Shown: piece by piece, positions 40,687-49,602 of the stretch
Numbering within the stretch: the first letter of the stretch is position 1
Layout of the letters: the number at the start of each line of letters is the position of its first letter
Source: Cytobacillus luteolus
GTDB taxonomy: Bacteria; Bacillota; Bacilli; Bacillales; Bacillaceae_L
NCBI RefSeq assembly: GCF_017873715.1
Contig: NZ_JAGGKM010000001.1
Location: forward strand, 558,001 to 622,000
Length of the DNA: 64,000 nucleotides
Direction: 5' to 3'
The notes under the pieces: generated by a model
What the model was told of the DNA's origin: nothing
Seen by the model: the letters and a program-made list of their open reading frames with translations, nothing else
Database searches by the model: none
Position numbers and translations under genes: made by a program

Positions 40687-42039
40687 ATGTTTAAAAAGGT
40701 TTTAAAATTTTTACATACGCTTACTCCAGCACAGCTAATCGTAACCTTCTATTTTATTGCAGTTTCAGTGGCTGTTGCCTTAATTTCCCTACCTATAGCG
40801 CATAAGCCTGGTGTAGACCTGTCTTTTATGGATGCTCTTTTTACTGCTGCAAGTGCGGTTAGTGTAACTGGGTTATCTACTGTTTCAATTGCAGATACCT
40901 TTAGTGTACAAGGGGTATTTATTTTAGCATTTGTCTTACAATTTGGCGGGATTGGGATTATGACCCTTGGAACGTTTATATACCTAGTCATCGGAAGAAA
41001 GATTGGATTAAGAGAACGAAGGTTAATCCAAGTTGATCAAAACCAGTCAAATTTATCAGGATTAGTTAAACTACTAAAGTCTATTATCGTAATTATTTTG
41101 TTAATAGAAGCCATTGGTACTTTGATACTTGGTACATACTTCAAAAAATACTATCCAACGTGGGAAGAGGCTTTTTATCAAGGTTTTTTTGCATCTGTGA
41201 GTGCGACAACCAATGGAGGATTCGATATTACGGGAGCCTCAATGATTCCGTTCGCAAATGATTATTTTGTTCAATTTATAACAATCATCTTAATTACACT
41301 GGGAGCAATAGGGTTCCCTGTTCTAATAGAGGTAAAGGATTTTCTTAGTCAAAAAAATGGTCGCTTTCGTTTTACTCTTTTCACAAAGTTAACGACGATT
41401 ACATTTTTGGGGTTAATCGTAAGCGGAACATTGCTTATTCTTATCTTGGAATTTAATCATTTCTTTGCAGGTAGATCGTGGCACGAATCCTTTTTCTATG
41501 CACTGTTTCAATCAGTGACAACAAGAAGCGGCGGGTTAGCTACGATGGATGTAAGTGAATTTACTCTTCCGACTCTTCTTGTGATTTGTGGATTGATGTT
41601 CATAGGTGCTTCACCAAGTTCAGTCGGAGGTGGAATTCGCACAACCACCTTTGCCTTAAATTTGTTATTTCTGTTTCATTTTGCAAGAGGTAAGAAATCA
41701 ATCAAAATATTCAAACGTGAATTACATGAGGATGATATTATTAAGTCATTAGTTGTAACGATGATGGCATTTATTATTTGTTCAGTTTCAATCATCATTT
41801 TATCAATTACTGAACATAACCATTCCTTAATCGAAATTGTTTTTGAAGTTTGTTCAGCCTTCGGAACTGTTGGTCTCTCAATGGGGATTACCCCTGATCT
41901 AAGTATTATTGGAAAATGTTTAATCATTCTCAATATGTTTATAGGAAGAGTTGGGATATTAACCTTCTTGTTCTTATTAGGAACTAAAGGGGCAGAAGTG
42001 AATTATCATTATCCAAAGGAAAGAGTAATTATCGGGTAA
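40687..42039 (+). CDS. ktrD: KtrD-type potassium uptake membrane subunit
   Basis: This 450-residue protein has the TrkH/KtrB four-repeat channel architecture. The pore-filter-like segments are ASAVSVTGLSTV (near 60), SVSATTNGGFDITG (near 175), SVTTRSGGLATMD (near 285) and CSAFGTVGLSMGI (near 395), each supplying one glycine filter strand. It imports K+ with Na+ together with a cytoplasmic KtrC/A gating ring encoded elsewhere. The length, ending YHYPKERVIIG and position after htpX identify it as KtrD rather than KtrB. Confidence 0.92.
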   Translation: MFKKVLKFLHTLTPAQLIVTFYFIAVSVAVALISLPIAHKPGVDLSFMDALFTAASAVSVTGLSTVSIADTFSVQGVFILAFVLQFGGIGIMTLGTFIYLVIGRKIGLRERRLIQVDQNQSNLSGLVKLLKSIIVIILLIEAIGTLILGTYFKKYYPTWEEAFYQGFFASVSATTNGGFDITGASMIPFANDYFVQFITIILITLGAIGFPVLIEVKDFLSQKNGRFRFTLFTKLTTITFLGLIVSGTLLILILEFNHFFAGRSWHESFFYALFQSVTTRSGGLATMDVSEFTLPTLLVICGLMFIGASPSSVGGGIRTTTFALNLLFLFHFARGKKSIKIFKRELHEDDIIKSLVVTMMAFIICSVSIIILSITEHNHSLIEIVFEVCSAFGTVGLSMGITPDLSIIGKCLIILNMFIGRVGILTFLFLLGTKGAEVNYHYPKERVIIG

Positions 42040-42046
42040 TCTTTTG

Positions 42047-42082
42047 AGGAAACGATCCAAGCTATTGGGTCGTTTCCTTTTT
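42047..42082 (+). terminator. Terminator of ktrD
   Basis: GGAAACGA-TCC...GG-TCGTTTCC stem followed by five T. Confidence 0.82.
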
Positions 42083-42154
42083 ATGACAAAATAAAAACAG
42101 TCATAAAGACAAATAGTAAGAAGGTTAATGTAATGTGATAAGGAAGGATTAAAA

Positions 42155-43402
42155 ATGGAATATACGAAAGAACTATCCTATAAAAAGCGGTTAGCAAACA
42201 AGAAGAAACATAATGGAAAAAGCTGGGCTATCATTTCAATTGCATCCATTCCATTAATTATGACGTTAGGAAACTCTATGTTAATTCCAGTGTTGCCTTT
42301 GTTTGAGAAAAAGCTCGGAATTAGTTCTTTGCAATCAAGCATGATCATTACACTGTATTCCGTTGTTGCGATATTTTTAATTCCGGTAGCAGGTTATTTA
42401 TCAGATCGAATCGGGAGGAAAAAGGTTATTATACCAAGTCTCATAATAGCTGGGATAGGCGGAATCATCGCAGCATGGGGTACGTGGACTGCAGATAATC
42501 CTTATACTTTCGTTTTAATTGGTCGGATTTTTCAAGGGGTAGGAGCAGCAGGAGCAGCGCCTATTGTTATGCCTTTAGTTGGTGATATGTTTCGTGATGA
42601 AGATGAAGTCAGTAGTTCATTAGGTGTAATAGAAACGTCAAATACGTTTGGGAAGGTGCTAAGTCCTATACTTGGGGCTGCATTAGCTAGTTTTTTATGG
42701 TACTCGCCCTTTCTTGCATTCCCGGTGTTTTGTTTCATTTCCATTCTGTTAATGACTTTTCTAGTAAAAACACCTGATACAACAGAGGAGCCACCTCATT
42801 TTGGTGAATTTATCAGTAAAATTAAGGATATTTTTCTCGAAAAAGGACGTTGGATATACGCAGTTTTTGCGATTGGCTGCATACTAATGTACGTTTTATT
42901 TGGCGTCCTTTTTTATTTATCAAGTACATTGGAAGATAACTATGGGATTGATGGTTTGAAGAAGGGGTTAATATTGGCTATCCCTCTTGCCTCATTATGC
43001 CTAGCATCCTTTATTACAGGGAAGAAGATAAGCAAGAATAAAGTATTAATGAAATGGCTAACTTTTATAGGTCTTGTATTTTTAGCAACAGGGGTCTTCA
43101 TCATCAGCTTTTCAGAAAACTTATGGTATTTACTTTCTGTATTCTTCTTGTGTGGAATCGGAATTGGAATGGCCCTACCATGTTTAGATGCCTTTTTAAC
43201 AGAAGGAATTGAAAAGTCTCAACGTGGAACCATTACGTCTATTTATAGTTCAATGCGCTTTATAGGTGTAGCTGTTGGCCCACCTGTATTTGCTATCTTA
43301 ATGGAAAATTCCCGTTTATTAATGTTTTATAGTACAACGGCAATTTGTATTTTTGCTGGAATTATTAGTCTCTTTGCAATTAAGCCGAAACAAACAAGTT
43401 AA
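42155..43402 (+). CDS. MFS-type multidrug/efflux transporter
   Basis: This 415-residue protein has twelve predicted helices. A basic N-terminal tail is followed by SIASIPLIMTLGNSMLIPVLPLFEKKLG (helix 1, drug:H+ antiporter motif region), the loop 2-3 signature GYLSDRIGRKKVII, and GRIFQGVGAAGAAPIVMPLVGD (motif C-like glycine-rich helix 5). It belongs to the DHA1 group. The substrate is unknown. AAGGAAGG lies upstream of the ATG. It is monocistronic. Confidence 0.88.
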   Translation: MEYTKELSYKKRLANKKKHNGKSWAIISIASIPLIMTLGNSMLIPVLPLFEKKLGISSLQSSMIITLYSVVAIFLIPVAGYLSDRIGRKKVIIPSLIIAGIGGIIAAWGTWTADNPYTFVLIGRIFQGVGAAGAAPIVMPLVGDMFRDEDEVSSSLGVIETSNTFGKVLSPILGAALASFLWYSPFLAFPVFCFISILLMTFLVKTPDTTEEPPHFGEFISKIKDIFLEKGRWIYAVFAIGCILMYVLFGVLFYLSSTLEDNYGIDGLKKGLILAIPLASLCLASFITGKKISKNKVLMKWLTFIGLVFLATGVFIISFSENLWYLLSVFFLCGIGIGMALPCLDAFLTEGIEKSQRGTITSIYSSMRFIGVAVGPPVFAILMENSRLLMFYSTTAICIFAGIISLFAIKPKQTS

Positions 43403-43410
43403 TATATAAA

Positions 43411-43441
43411 AAATAGCCCCAATCAAATTTTGATTGGGGCT
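43411..43441. terminator. Bidirectional terminator
   Basis: TAGCCCCAATCAAA / TTTGATTGGGGCTA, perfect stem. Confidence 0.9.
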
Positions 43442-43472
43442 AAAATAATTAATAAAACTCCATCTTTTCTTT

Positions 43473-43832
43473 TTAATCTTTACCGTATCCAACATCCTTG
43501 TCAGGGTGCATAAATGGAACACCTTTTGGAGGTTTTTTACTTTCAAGAAGTTCACGGTTTTCTGTTGTATTCCAGCCAATGTCATTCGTGGGATGTACCC
43601 ATTCGTCTCCTGCCATGATAGATGGATCAACCTCATCGCTCCAATTATTTAATGGGGAATTAGGTGAATCATAAAAGCTATCTCCAATAACTACCCCATG
43701 CTCGTTTACAAAGGGTTCTTGCATTTTAATGCCTGTTCCTTTAAAGGAAGGAGCACTTATTTGATGTGGTTGTGTTTCATCTAATATTGGTGAATCAATC
43801 TCAAGCTTTTCTTCATTTTTCTTTTTTGCCAT
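43473..43832 (-). CDS. DUF3905 family protein (probable spore-associated)
   Basis: ATG 43832 (119 residues, MAKKKNEEKLEID) is chosen because conserved sequence begins after it and the upstream extension is unlike the family. The conserved part reads ISAPSFKGTGIKMQEPF, GDSFYDSPNSPLNNWSDEVDPSIMAGDEWVHPTNDIGW and ends HPDKDVGYGKD. It is hydrophilic and has no signal or membrane helix. The family is Bacillus-restricted and of unknown function; distribution suggests a link to sporulation (inference). Confidence 0.75.
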   Translation of the reverse strand: MAKKKNEEKLEIDSPILDETQPHQISAPSFKGTGIKMQEPFVNEHGVVIGDSFYDSPNSPLNNWSDEVDPSIMAGDEWVHPTNDIGWNTTENRELLESKKPPKGVPFMHPDKDVGYGKD

Positions 43833-43955
43833 GGTATCACCACTCTCCATATAGGATTCAATTTTAGTATGAGCATATGAAATAAATATATGAGTCGAAT
43901 ATGGACAAACTAGTGGTGAGTTCATCTCATTATTATTACCATAGGGGGAATCCAA

Positions 43956-44111
43956 ATGAAGCGAAAAGTTGCTAGAGACGCAGCAAGAAAATCAGCATTC
44001 ACACCAACAGAAAGCCTGCCAGACACAGAATTTTCTGCAGAGGCCCGTTATGAAAATCCTGCCAAAGGTGCAAATCGAAATTCAAAAAAAGGCAATAGCA
44101 CAGGAGAATAG
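43956..44111 (+). CDS. Small basic/hydrophilic protein (51 residues)
   Basis: ATG 43956 with AGGGGGAA 6 bp upstream encodes MKRKVARDAARKSAFTPTES and continues to STGE. It is rich in Lys, Ala, Asn and Ser, and has no membrane segment. The composition resembles small spore or stress proteins, but no family is recognised with confidence. It is divergent from the DUF3905 gene and 3 bp before the next small gene. Confidence 0.65.
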   Translation: MKRKVARDAARKSAFTPTESLPDTEFSAEARYENPAKGANRNSKKGNSTGE

Positions 44112-44114
44112 ACG

Positions 44115-44285
44115 ATGAGAAAAGAAGTTAAGCACAAGAAGCATGCTGGCGATAACAACCATGTAATGTCTAAGGATTTGCTAAAAGAAGAATTTGGACA
44201 TGAAATGGGAGACCCCAATTCAGCCAAAGCTTATGAACTTTTAGCAGATACTAATCAAAAAAAGAAGCAAGATAAGAAAAAGTAA
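44115..44285 (+). CDS. Small hydrophilic protein (56 residues), SASP-like composition
   Basis: ATG 44115, with AGGAG within the end of the previous gene, encodes MRKEVKHKKHAGDNNHVMSK, then a segment EEFGHEMGDPNSAKAYELLAD and a lysine-rich end. The EEFGxEMGDPNSAKxY pattern resembles small spore-associated proteins, but the assignment is tentative. It is probably cotranscribed with the 51-residue gene, and a terminator follows. Confidence 0.65.
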   Translation: MRKEVKHKKHAGDNNHVMSKDLLKEEFGHEMGDPNSAKAYELLADTNQKKKQDKKK

Positions 44286-44286
44286 G

Positions 44287-44322
44287 ATAAAAAAGCTGAC
44301 TCATTTATTGAGTCAGCTTCTC
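44287..44322. terminator. Bidirectional terminator
   Basis: AAGCTGACTCA-TTTAT-TGAGTCAGCTT stem between convergent genes. Confidence 0.88.
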
Positions 44323-44334
44323 AAGGAAGACCTA

Positions 44335-46092
44335 CTATAAGATTGTATTACTCATATTTGTAGTGAATATTTCAGCATGAGGTTCATACGGATCATAATA
44401 CACAAGCATCATTGTTTCTGTGTCTATAATTTCTCCAGATTGCAAATACTCACCTAAATCAAACGGCAATGTCTCTAAAACAGTGTGCTTAAATATATCT
44501 TTTTCAGATAGGTTAAGCTCTAAATACGCTTCACCTAAAATTGAAGGATTTTCAAGGATGTTTCGATAATGAGAAGATCTAGATTCCTTCGTCATCATAT
44601 CTGTCCACCATGGTTTTCTAGGCTTGTACTTATGATTCTTGAGATAATCATATTTCATAAAACCTTCAATGATTGAAATGTTCTCCACATCCATTGAAGC
44701 CATAAAATCGTGAAGCCTTTTAAATAGGTCCTCTAGTTGATGGCCAATTCTTGACCAACCTTGTTCCTCCCAATAAGCCCCAAATTGCTGGAAGAAATCA
44801 AAAGGAGTTTCAAACACTTTTGTTACCAAATATTCGATAGTTGCATCCATTCTATGATCATTCCAGTATTTTTCTAGCACGTCTTCAACTTGCTTAATAC
44901 GAATGATATCCTCAAACGGAAGGATATTGTTTCGTAGGATTTCATATGGTGAATGATCCATATAAACATATCCATGGTCCTTTGCACGTAGGCGTAAGCC
45001 TGTCCCACGTAGCATCTTTAAAAATCCTAGCTGTAGCTCTTCAGGTCGCATTTCAAACACATCATTAAATGTTTGACGGAAGGAATGATAATCCTCTTGG
45101 GGAAGTCCAGCTATTAAATCTAGATGCTGATCAATTTTTCCGCCATCTTTAACAAGGGTCACTGTCCGTTTAAGTTTACTAAAGTTTTGTTTCCTCATTA
45201 CTAATTCATTCGTTGCATCATTCGTTGATTGAACACCAATTTCAAAACGGAATAATCCTGCAGGTGCATTCTCATTTAAAAATTCAATAACCTCAGGTCT
45301 CATAATGTCTGCTGTAATTTCAAACTGAAACACAGTACCTAGGCGATGCTCATCAATTAAAAATTGGAACATCTCCATAGCATAACTTCGACTAATATTG
45401 AACGTACGGTCTACGAACTTAATCGTTTTGGCTCCATTGTCCATTAGGTATCGGATATCATCTTTTACTTTTTCACGGTCAAAGTAACGAACGCCAACTT
45501 CGATCGAAGACAAACAGAATTGGCAACTAAATGGGCAGCCTCTGCTCGTTTCAATATAAGTGACACGTTTTGATAGCTGTGGGATATCCTCTTCAAAGCG
45601 GAATGGAGATGGGACTTCTTTTAAATCTAATTTATTCCTTTGTGGATTAATTATATATTGGTCATTTTCTTTAAAAGCTAGGCCACTAACTTCTTTCACG
45701 CTTTCTTGACTCTGTAATTTAAAGAGAAGTTGTTTGAAGGTTTCCTCGCCTTCACCAATAACAATATAATCAACCTCTGGTATGCGCTCAAGCCATTCTC
45801 TTACATCATAGGTAACCTCAGGACCACCAATGACAATAGTAAGTGAAGAGTCAATTTTTTTTAACATTTTTATAACCTTAATCGTCTCTTCAATGTTCCA
45901 AATATAACAACTAAAACCAATAATATCTGGTTTTTTACTATAAAGGTCAGTAACGATATTCATGACCGGGTCTTTAATTGTATATTCGGCGAGCGAAATA
46001 TCAAATTCAGGGGCAGCATACGCCTTTAAGCATCGAATCGATAAACTCGTATGAATGTATTTTGCATTTAATGTACTTACAACAATATTCAT
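44335..46092 (-). CDS. B12-binding-domain radical SAM protein (DUF4080)
   Basis: This 585-residue protein has an N-terminal cobalamin-binding Rossmann domain (about 1-135; IIGFSCYIWNIEE, IVIGGPEVTYD, IVIGEGEETF), a radical SAM barrel with the 4Fe-4S motif CPFSCQFC near residue 188, and a C-terminal DUF4080 region. Members catalyse unknown radical methylations or rearrangements in Bacillus. The typical DxHxxG cobalamin motif is not evident, so B12 binding may be base-off/His-off or lost. It is monocistronic, and no substrate can be inferred from neighbours. Confidence 0.87.
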   Translation of the reverse strand: MNIVVSTLNAKYIHTSLSIRCLKAYAAPEFDISLAEYTIKDPVMNIVTDLYSKKPDIIGFSCYIWNIEETIKVIKMLKKIDSSLTIVIGGPEVTYDVREWLERIPEVDYIVIGEGEETFKQLLFKLQSQESVKEVSGLAFKENDQYIINPQRNKLDLKEVPSPFRFEEDIPQLSKRVTYIETSRGCPFSCQFCLSSIEVGVRYFDREKVKDDIRYLMDNGAKTIKFVDRTFNISRSYAMEMFQFLIDEHRLGTVFQFEITADIMRPEVIEFLNENAPAGLFRFEIGVQSTNDATNELVMRKQNFSKLKRTVTLVKDGGKIDQHLDLIAGLPQEDYHSFRQTFNDVFEMRPEELQLGFLKMLRGTGLRLRAKDHGYVYMDHSPYEILRNNILPFEDIIRIKQVEDVLEKYWNDHRMDATIEYLVTKVFETPFDFFQQFGAYWEEQGWSRIGHQLEDLFKRLHDFMASMDVENISIIEGFMKYDYLKNHKYKPRKPWWTDMMTKESRSSHYRNILENPSILGEAYLELNLSEKDIFKHTVLETLPFDLGEYLQSGEIIDTETMMLVYYDPYEPHAEIFTTNMSNTIL

Positions 46093-46316
46093 TTTTTTTC
46101 CTCATTTCTAGGGCAGAAAAGTCTAACTGTACAAACCATTATTCTATCATATTTTAGACAATAAAGTAGGGATAAAAACGTGAGAACGGAAAAAAGATAG
46201 TATGATTGTCCTCATCAAGTATTGGGTAAAGAGGAAAAAAATGGTAATTAATTCCTAGAATATATTATCCAGTATTTTACATACTAACAATATGAGAATT
46301 ATCTGGAGGAAATAAT

Positions 46317-46838
46317 ATGCATGTAGGAATAACTATAGCTGTCCTATTGGCAGTGTATTGGAAGGCTGACTGGAAAAATTGGAGACATTATCATCCAACT
46401 CTTTTATATGTTGTAATTTGCAATCTCCTATATAACTGCTTATGTGCAGGATATTTATTATGGGAGTATAAACCGGATTTTTTGTTTCACCATAATAGTA
46501 CAGATCTTGTTTATTCCTTTATTGTTCTCCCGGGTATAGCATTACTGTTTTTAACCGGCTACCCTTATGAGACCAAGATGAAAAAACAGTTCACTTATAT
46601 TTCAAAATGGGTTGTGCTTTCCCTCATTGTGGAGGGGATCGTGTTACTATTCGGTTTTATAGTGCTTAACAGGGGTTGGAAATATTGGATGGAAGTTCCT
46701 TTTTATTTTACAATGTATTATTTGATTCGTTTGCATCATACAAGACCACTTCTTACATACGTATTATCAATTATTATAATTGTTTTTTTAATGAATGCAT
46801 TTGATGTCCCGTTTTCGGTTCCTATTGAAAAGCGTTAG
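46317..46838 (+). CDS. CBO0543-family multi-pass membrane protein
   Basis: This 173-residue protein has five hydrophobic segments and motifs of the CBO0543 family (YHPTLLYVVICNLLYNCLC, FLTGYPYETKMKKQF, and the WKYWMEVPFYFTMYYLIRLHH pattern). Function is unknown. It is followed after 14 bp by a related-looking protein, so the two are one operon. Confidence 0.72.
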   Translation: MHVGITIAVLLAVYWKADWKNWRHYHPTLLYVVICNLLYNCLCAGYLLWEYKPDFLFHHNSTDLVYSFIVLPGIALLFLTGYPYETKMKKQFTYISKWVVLSLIVEGIVLLFGFIVLNRGWKYWMEVPFYFTMYYLIRLHHTRPLLTYVLSIIIIVFLMNAFDVPFSVPIEKR

Positions 46839-46852
46839 TAGGGAGGTATCAT

Positions 46853-47407
46853 ATGAGCTATGAAAAAATTGAAAACTACCAGAAGACATTATTGGAGTTA
46901 GAACTTCAGTATTGGTTAGAAAACTCTTTATTTACTCCTGCGTGGTTGGTATTACTTGCTGCAGCCCTTATTCCCTGGATCATATGGTATAAATATGTTG
47001 ATCGATCTAGATTTCAAGAGATCATCCTCTTTGGCATGCTTTGGATGATTCTTGCTACGGTTATAGATGAAATCAGTTCTACATGGATGTTATGGTCTTA
47101 TCCAAGAAAGCTCTTCCCCACTATTCCTCCTTTAATCCCTGCTGATCTTACAATTGTTCCCGTAGTGTATATGTTTATTTATCAATATACGGCAACCTTT
47201 AAGGTGTATATGTTTTGGTCAATTATAGTTGGTGCCGTGTTTTCATTTGTAATAGAAGTTATCTTTGTTCATTTTGATTTATTTAAAATGTATCGGTGGG
47301 AACATTGGTATTCATTTATAAGCTTTATTATTGTAGCTGCTATTATAAAGGGTATACACCAAAGAATAATGAAGGTAAGAAAGTTACCAAAATCACCTAT
47401 TGGATAG
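46853..47407 (+). CDS. CBO0543-like multi-pass membrane protein
   Basis: This 184-residue protein has a hydrophilic N-terminal 30 residues, then four to five membrane helices with Trp/Tyr-rich loops (WKYVDRSRFQEIILFGMLWMILATVIDE, IPPLIPADLTIVPVVYMFIYQY). The conserved acidic VIDE and PADLTIVP segments recall the CBO0543 family. GGGAGGT precedes the ATG. It is the partner gene of 46317-46838, with unknown role. Confidence 0.68.
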   Translation: MSYEKIENYQKTLLELELQYWLENSLFTPAWLVLLAAALIPWIIWYKYVDRSRFQEIILFGMLWMILATVIDEISSTWMLWSYPRKLFPTIPPLIPADLTIVPVVYMFIYQYTATFKVYMFWSIIVGAVFSFVIEVIFVHFDLFKMYRWEHWYSFISFIIVAAIIKGIHQRIMKVRKLPKSPIG

Positions 47408-47587
47408 TAAGATTCTCCATAGGTGTTTATTTAGTTATAAATTTCCACTATAAAAGAAAAAGATAGAATAATAGGAAAATATGACTGAATATATTTCCTT
47501 ATTCGACAATTTAATTTATAATGAATAGAAATAATAGTTTGATAATTTGAACTTATGTTTGAAATTGTCGTAAGAAGGGGGTAGGGT

Positions 47588-49381
47588 TTGTTGAAATTTA
47601 TAACTAGACTATCAAAGGAGAAGAAGCATAAATCACAAAATAACATGAAAGCTCCTAAGCCTAAAAAAGTGAAAAGGAAGTTTGTAGGCTGGAAAAACCT
47701 AAGATTAGGACAAAAATATGGTGCAGCCTTTACGCTTACTCTTTTCTTGTTTAGTATATCAGCAATCATTATTTTCTTACAGTTATCATCGGTACAAGAA
47801 AAAATGACTGAAGTAGAAAAAAGTGCAGATAACTCAATTGCTATTACCGAAATGGCATCAGTGTTTCAACAGCTTGGAAGTGAAATTAGTATTTACATAG
47901 CTAATAGCAATATTAAACACGTTACCTCTTTCCAAGAGTTAACCACACAGTTTTCTACTTTAGAGCAAGAAATTAGACCCCAATTAGTCAATGAAAACCA
48001 TGTGATTATGTTTAATAAAGTAGTAGCAAATCAACGAGAGTTAATCCAATTATTCGCAGAGGATGTCATGCCTGCTGTAAAGGCCCAGAAAGCACTTGAT
48101 TCCATGAAGGCTAGTAATGAGGCTAATGAAATCATTAGCAATACGGTCATAATGCTTACTGATTTAAGAGGTCAATTGAAAATGGATAGTGAAAAAGCAG
48201 TGGAATCTGTTGGCGCAAGTGTTGCGTCAACAATCCTTATTCTTGTAGCTTCTATCCTAGTTTCAGGAATCTTAGGAACAATCAGCATACTAGTAATAGG
48301 TAGAATGCTGAAGAAACAATTTACTAAGCTCATTAAAACATCGGAGGAGATAGCAAGAGGAAACCTGAATGTAGATTCAATAAACTCTACTTCAAAAGAT
48401 GAGATCGGAATGCTAGGTCAATCAATTGACACGATGAGAGAAAGCCTTCAAGCGATGATTCAGGAAATTTTATCTGTCTCTTCACATGTAACAGACAAAA
48501 GTACTGAGCTAACCTCTACATCATCTGAGGTGAGAGCAGCAAGTCAACAGGTTGCATCAACCATGCAAGAATTGTCCACAGGTGCGGAGGAGCAGGCACA
48601 TTCATCTTCTTTACTAGCACAAATGATGGAGGAGTATGTTACAAAAATTAGAACCGCAAATGAAAGTGGTACTAGAGTTCATAAGTCATCCCTAGCTGTT
48701 TTAGAGCTTACAGAAAGAGGAAATGAGGCTATGAATTTATCAACCTCGCAAATGAGCAAAATAAATGAACTTATGAAAGCCTCAGTTAGCAAAGTTAAAG
48801 GACTCGATGAGCAAACGAAGCAAATATCTACACTTGTACAAGTCATTCGAGAGATTGCTGAGCAAACGAATTTGTTGGCTTTGAATGCAGCGATTGAGGC
48901 AGCAAGAGCGGGCGAGCATGGTAGAGGCTTTGCTGTTGTTGCAGATGAGGTAAGAAAGCTTGCAGAGCAAGTTGCACACTCAGTTAAGGATATTCGAGAA
49001 ATTGTCTCAAGTATTCAAAATGAATCTAATGAGGTTGCAAACTCCTTACAAGCTGGATACAAGCAGGTAGAACAAGGTACACTGCAAATTGAGGATACGG
49101 GTCATACATTTAAAGAGATAAATTTAGCAGTAAAGACAATATCAGGTGATATACATGATATCTCAAATAATCTTGCTACGATTTCAGATAGTACAGTTAA
49201 AATGAATCAATCAATTGAAACTATTGCTTCTGTCTCGGAGCAAGCGGCTGCAGGAATTGAACAAACGTCAGCATCAGTTCAAGAAACAAATGGTTCAATG
49301 GAACTGATTGCAGGAAGTGCAGAGACATTATCAGACTTAGCTGATCAACTAAATTCAATGATTAGTAAATTTAAACTATAG
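47588..49381 (+). CDS. Methyl-accepting chemotaxis protein
   Basis: This protein of about 597 residues starts at TTG 47588 or 47591 behind GGGGGTAGGG. It has a basic N-terminus, a membrane helix (about 43-68), an extracellular helical sensor (70-205), a second helix (about 208-235), a HAMP domain (ending near 290), and a long signalling coiled coil with the tip motif [37 protein letters not shown] pattern. It senses an outside ligand and controls CheA. No ligand can be named. Confidence 0.92.
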   Translation: MLKFITRLSKEKKHKSQNNMKAPKPKKVKRKFVGWKNLRLGQKYGAAFTLTLFLFSISAIIIFLQLSSVQEKMTEVEKSADNSIAITEMASVFQQLGSEISIYIANSNIKHVTSFQELTTQFSTLEQEIRPQLVNENHVIMFNKVVANQRELIQLFAEDVMPAVKAQKALDSMKASNEANEIISNTVIMLTDLRGQLKMDSEKAVESVGASVASTILILVASILVSGILGTISILVIGRMLKKQFTKLIKTSEEIARGNLNVDSINSTSKDEIGMLGQSIDTMRESLQAMIQEILSVSSHVTDKSTELTSTSSEVRAASQQVASTMQELSTGAEEQAHSSSLLAQMMEEYVTKIRTANESGTRVHKSSLAVLELTERGNEAMNLSTSQMSKINELMKASVSKVKGLDEQTKQISTLVQVIREIAEQTNLLALNAAIEAARAGEHGRGFAVVADEVRKLAEQVAHSVKDIREIVSSIQNESNEVANSLQAGYKQVEQGTLQIEDTGHTFKEINLAVKTISGDIHDISNNLATISDSTVKMNQSIETIASVSEQAAAGIEQTSASVQETNGSMELIAGSAETLSDLADQLNSMISKFKL

Positions 49382-49390
49382 AAGTTGAGG

Positions 49391-49421
49391 CCAGTATAGG
49401 GTATTTTATACTGGTTTTTTT
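49391..49421 (+). terminator. Terminator of the chemoreceptor gene
   Basis: CCAGTATA / TATACTGG stem followed by seven T. Confidence 0.85.
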
Positions 49422-49602
49422 CATTCATTGGTAAATCGTCTAATAGAAGAGGAACCTTTGTAAGTCCGTTGGGTATATTTTCATATTTTCGTAAAGTTAC
49501 TAAGAATGATGTTATAGAATGAAGGAAAATGTTGAAATGTGTAGAATATATTTTTAAATACATAGATTTTTGGGGACATAGAATTGTAAGGGGGACATCG
49601 GC

